Assembly: GCA_030641945.1 (NCBI GenBank)
Contig: DAOWLL010000164.1
Span: 1-5,211 of the forward strand
Length of the DNA: 5,211 nt
Source of the DNA: Gammaproteobacteria bacterium
GTDB lineage: Bacteria > Pseudomonadota > Gammaproteobacteria > SZUA-229
Direction: 5' to 3'
The position numbers and the translations under genes were made by a program. The notes beneath the pieces are model-generated. The model did no database searches and was not told the DNA's origin. It was given only the letters and a program-made list of their open reading frames with translations. Shown here piece after piece: positions 3,611 to 5,211 of the stretch (position 1 is the stretch's first letter; each line of letters starts with the position of its first letter).

Positions 3611-5211
3611 TGCCGCAGCCAACACCACGGATGAAGCCTATACCCCGCATCTGGGCGGTATTCGCTTTAATCTTAATAGCACTGCTGGCGTTTAATTATT
3701 ATTTTTCCCAGAAAACACCTGCTGAACCTGTGTATGAGATTACCTACACCAGGTTCAAGGCACTATTGAATGAAGGCCAGGTGGAGTCCATTGTACTGCG
3801 CGGTCTCGATGCTCAGGGTGAGCTATTGTCACCTGTAGCAATAGGTCCTAACAGTGAATATGGCAAGCGTTTTCAAACGCGTTTGCCTGTTATGGATGAT
3901 GAAACACTGTTACCCGCACTCGAACAGAAACAGGTTGATATCAAGGTGTTGCCGTCTGATGGCCAGGCCAGTCTGTTCACCATACTCATCAGTTATTTGC
4001 CTTGGGTACTGATTATCGCTTTCTGGATCTGGATTATTCGACGAGCCCAGCGCAACATTTCCGGCGGCCTGGGAGGTCAAGGTGAGCTTGGAAAGTTTCT
4101 CCGTGGTGATACCAGGGTCGCCGAAATTCCAGAGACTTCTTTTAATGATATCGCCGGGCAGGATGCGGCTAAACGTGAAGTAACCGAACTGGTGGATTTC
4201 CTGAAGAATCCTGAGCAGTATCGCAAACTGGGTGCGGAAGTGCCGCGTGGTGTACTGTTAATGGGCCCGCCGGGTACAGGCAAGACTTTGATGGCGAAGG
4301 CCCTTGCCGGCGAAGCCGGTGTTCGCTTTTATTCCATTTCAGGTTCTGAATTCATCGAGGTTTTTGTCGGTGTCGGCGCATCTCGCGTAAGACACCTGTT
4401 TGAAGAAGCGAAGAAAACTGCGCCTTCGATTATCTTCATCGATGAGCTGGACAGCATCGGGCGCACCCGCGGTACTGGCCTTGGTGGCGGCCATGATGAA
4501 AGAGAACAGACCCTGAATCAGATTCTGGCAGAGATGGATGGCTTCAGCGGGCATGAGGCGGTTCTTATCGTGGCTGCAACCAACCGTCCTGACGTACTGG
4601 ATCCGGCGTTGTTGCGGCCCGGTCGTTTTGACCGCCATGTGGTTCTGGAATTACCGGACCGCAATGATCGTGTTGCCATACTCAAGGTACATATCCGCAG
4701 GGTGCCATTGGCTGATGATGTGGATCTGGAAAAAATTTCAGCGGGCACGCCAGGTTTTTCCGGTGCTGACATTAAAAACCTGGTGAATGAGTCAGCAATG
4801 CTGGCTGCGCGCGACAAGGAAACAAAAGTGGCTATGCGACACTTTGACGATGCACGCGATAAATTGCTGCTGGGTACTGTGCGGACTCTGGCAATTCAAC
4901 CAGAGGAGCAACATCGCCTTGCAGTGCATGAATCCGGTCATGCACTGGTCGCTTATTATCTTCCCCAGGCCGATCCTATTTACAAGGTCAGTATCATTCC
5001 ACGAGGCCGTGCACTGGGTGTTACACATCAATTGCCTGAACAGGAACGTCATACCTTACCTGAGGATTATTTACTGGACCGCCTGGTCGTTATGCTTGGC
5101 GGCAGAAGTGCAGAACAGGAATTGCTCGGCAGCGTCAGCTCAGGTGCGGTTGATGATATTTCCCAGGGAACAGCCCTCGCACGTGCCATGGTATCGCGGT
5201 GGGGCATGTCG
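3610..5211 (+). CDS. ftsH: ATP-dependent zinc metalloprotease FtsH, cut at the right edge
   Basis: The 534 codons present are open to the window end. FtsH is a hexameric inner-membrane protease that extracts and degrades membrane and soluble proteins. Visible in order are: membrane helix 1 (about 14-32), a periplasmic domain (about 35-120), membrane helix 2 (about 122-144), and an AAA+ module. The module has Walker A GPPGTGKT (219-226), pore loop FVGVG (252-256), Walker B IIFIDEL (274-280), and the second region of homology with arginine fingers Arg339 and Arg342. The peptidase domain follows, with HESGH (440-444) and the likely third zinc ligand Asp516. All catalytic residues are kept. The usual HEAGH and DEIDAVG appear here as HESGH and DELDSIG. 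Compared with the 644-residue E. coli enzyme, roughly the last 100-130 residues lie outside the window. AGGAGG at 3600-3605 precedes ATG by four bases. Neighbours differ from the rlmE-ftsH-folP order, so this may be a paralogue rather than the housekeeping copy. Confidence 0.95.
   Translation, partial: MPQPTPRMKPIPRIWAVFALILIALLAFNYYFSQKTPAEPVYEITYTRFKALLNEGQVESIVLRGLDAQGELLSPVAIGPNSEYGKRFQTRLPVMDDETLLPALEQKQVDIKVLPSDGQASLFTILISYLPWVLIIAFWIWIIRRAQRNISGGLGGQGELGKFLRGDTRVAEIPETSFNDIAGQDAAKREVTELVDFLKNPEQYRKLGAEVPRGVLLMGPPGTGKTLMAKALAGEAGVRFYSISGSEFIEVFVGVGASRVRHLFEEAKKTAPSIIFIDELDSIGRTRGTGLGGGHDEREQTLNQILAEMDGFSGHEAVLIVAATNRPDVLDPALLRPGRFDRHVVLELPDRNDRVAILKVHIRRVPLADDVDLEKISAGTPGFSGADIKNLVNESAMLAARDKETKVAMRHFDDARDKLLLGTVRTLAIQPEEQHRLAVHESGHALVAYYLPQADPIYKVSIIPRGRALGVTHQLPEQERHTLPEDYLLDRLVVMLGGRSAEQELLGSVSSGAVDDISQGTALARAMVSRWGMS

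Overview
The window reads as a chromosomal segment from a proteobacterium, most likely a gammaproteobacterium. The evidence is an FtsH-type protease preceded by a small acidic protein of a kind I associate with gammaproteobacteria, strong AGGAGG-type ribosome sites, a mixed GC content, and redox genes typical of environmental or chemolithotrophic lineages. This taxonomy is an inference from gene content; I could not run a search. No rRNA, tRNA, CRISPR array, transposase or phage gene is visible.

Layout. Bases 1-43 may hold the last codons of a gene entering from the left. Bases 44-499 have no credible gene but are rich in structure: a long imperfect inverted repeat built from 10-nt units (157-228, with a T-run after it), a second 10-nt-period repeat (253-270), a cluster of mutually exclusive short hairpins (302-359), two abutting 8-bp palindromes (383-398) and a possible promoter with a 19-bp spacer (423-453). 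Next come two genes in tandem on the plus strand: a secreted cupredoxin (500-913) and a B12-binding radical SAM enzyme (926-2395). The 12-bp gap between them is a perfect palindrome. Convergent to them is a minus-strand fusion of a carboxymuconolactone-decarboxylase/AhpD-like domain with a Rieske [2Fe-2S] domain (2428-3054). A 256-bp divergent intergenic region (3055-3310) follows, with an imperfect 31-bp inverted repeat next to a plausible extended -10 promoter. Last is a two-gene plus-strand unit: a very acidic 99-residue protein (3311-3610) overlapping by one base the start of an FtsH membrane AAA+ zinc protease (3610 onward), which runs off the right edge.

How the genes may work together. 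The cupredoxin and radical SAM genes are almost certainly co-transcribed. One encodes an exported copper-binding electron carrier or copper protein, the other a cytoplasmic Fe-S/cobalamin enzyme that resembles family members linked to lipid modification. The neighbouring Rieske fusion adds a third redox protein, but it is transcribed separately. The acidic protein and FtsH are likely translationally coupled, which makes the small protein a candidate partner or modulator of this FtsH. The FtsH neighbours here are not the rlmE-ftsH-folP order of Escherichia coli, so this copy may be a second FtsH paralogue.

The least ordinary parts are the cupredoxin/B12-radical-SAM pair with its unusual copper-ligand spacing, the cysteine-free AhpD-like domain fused to a Rieske domain, and the small acidic protein/FtsH unit.
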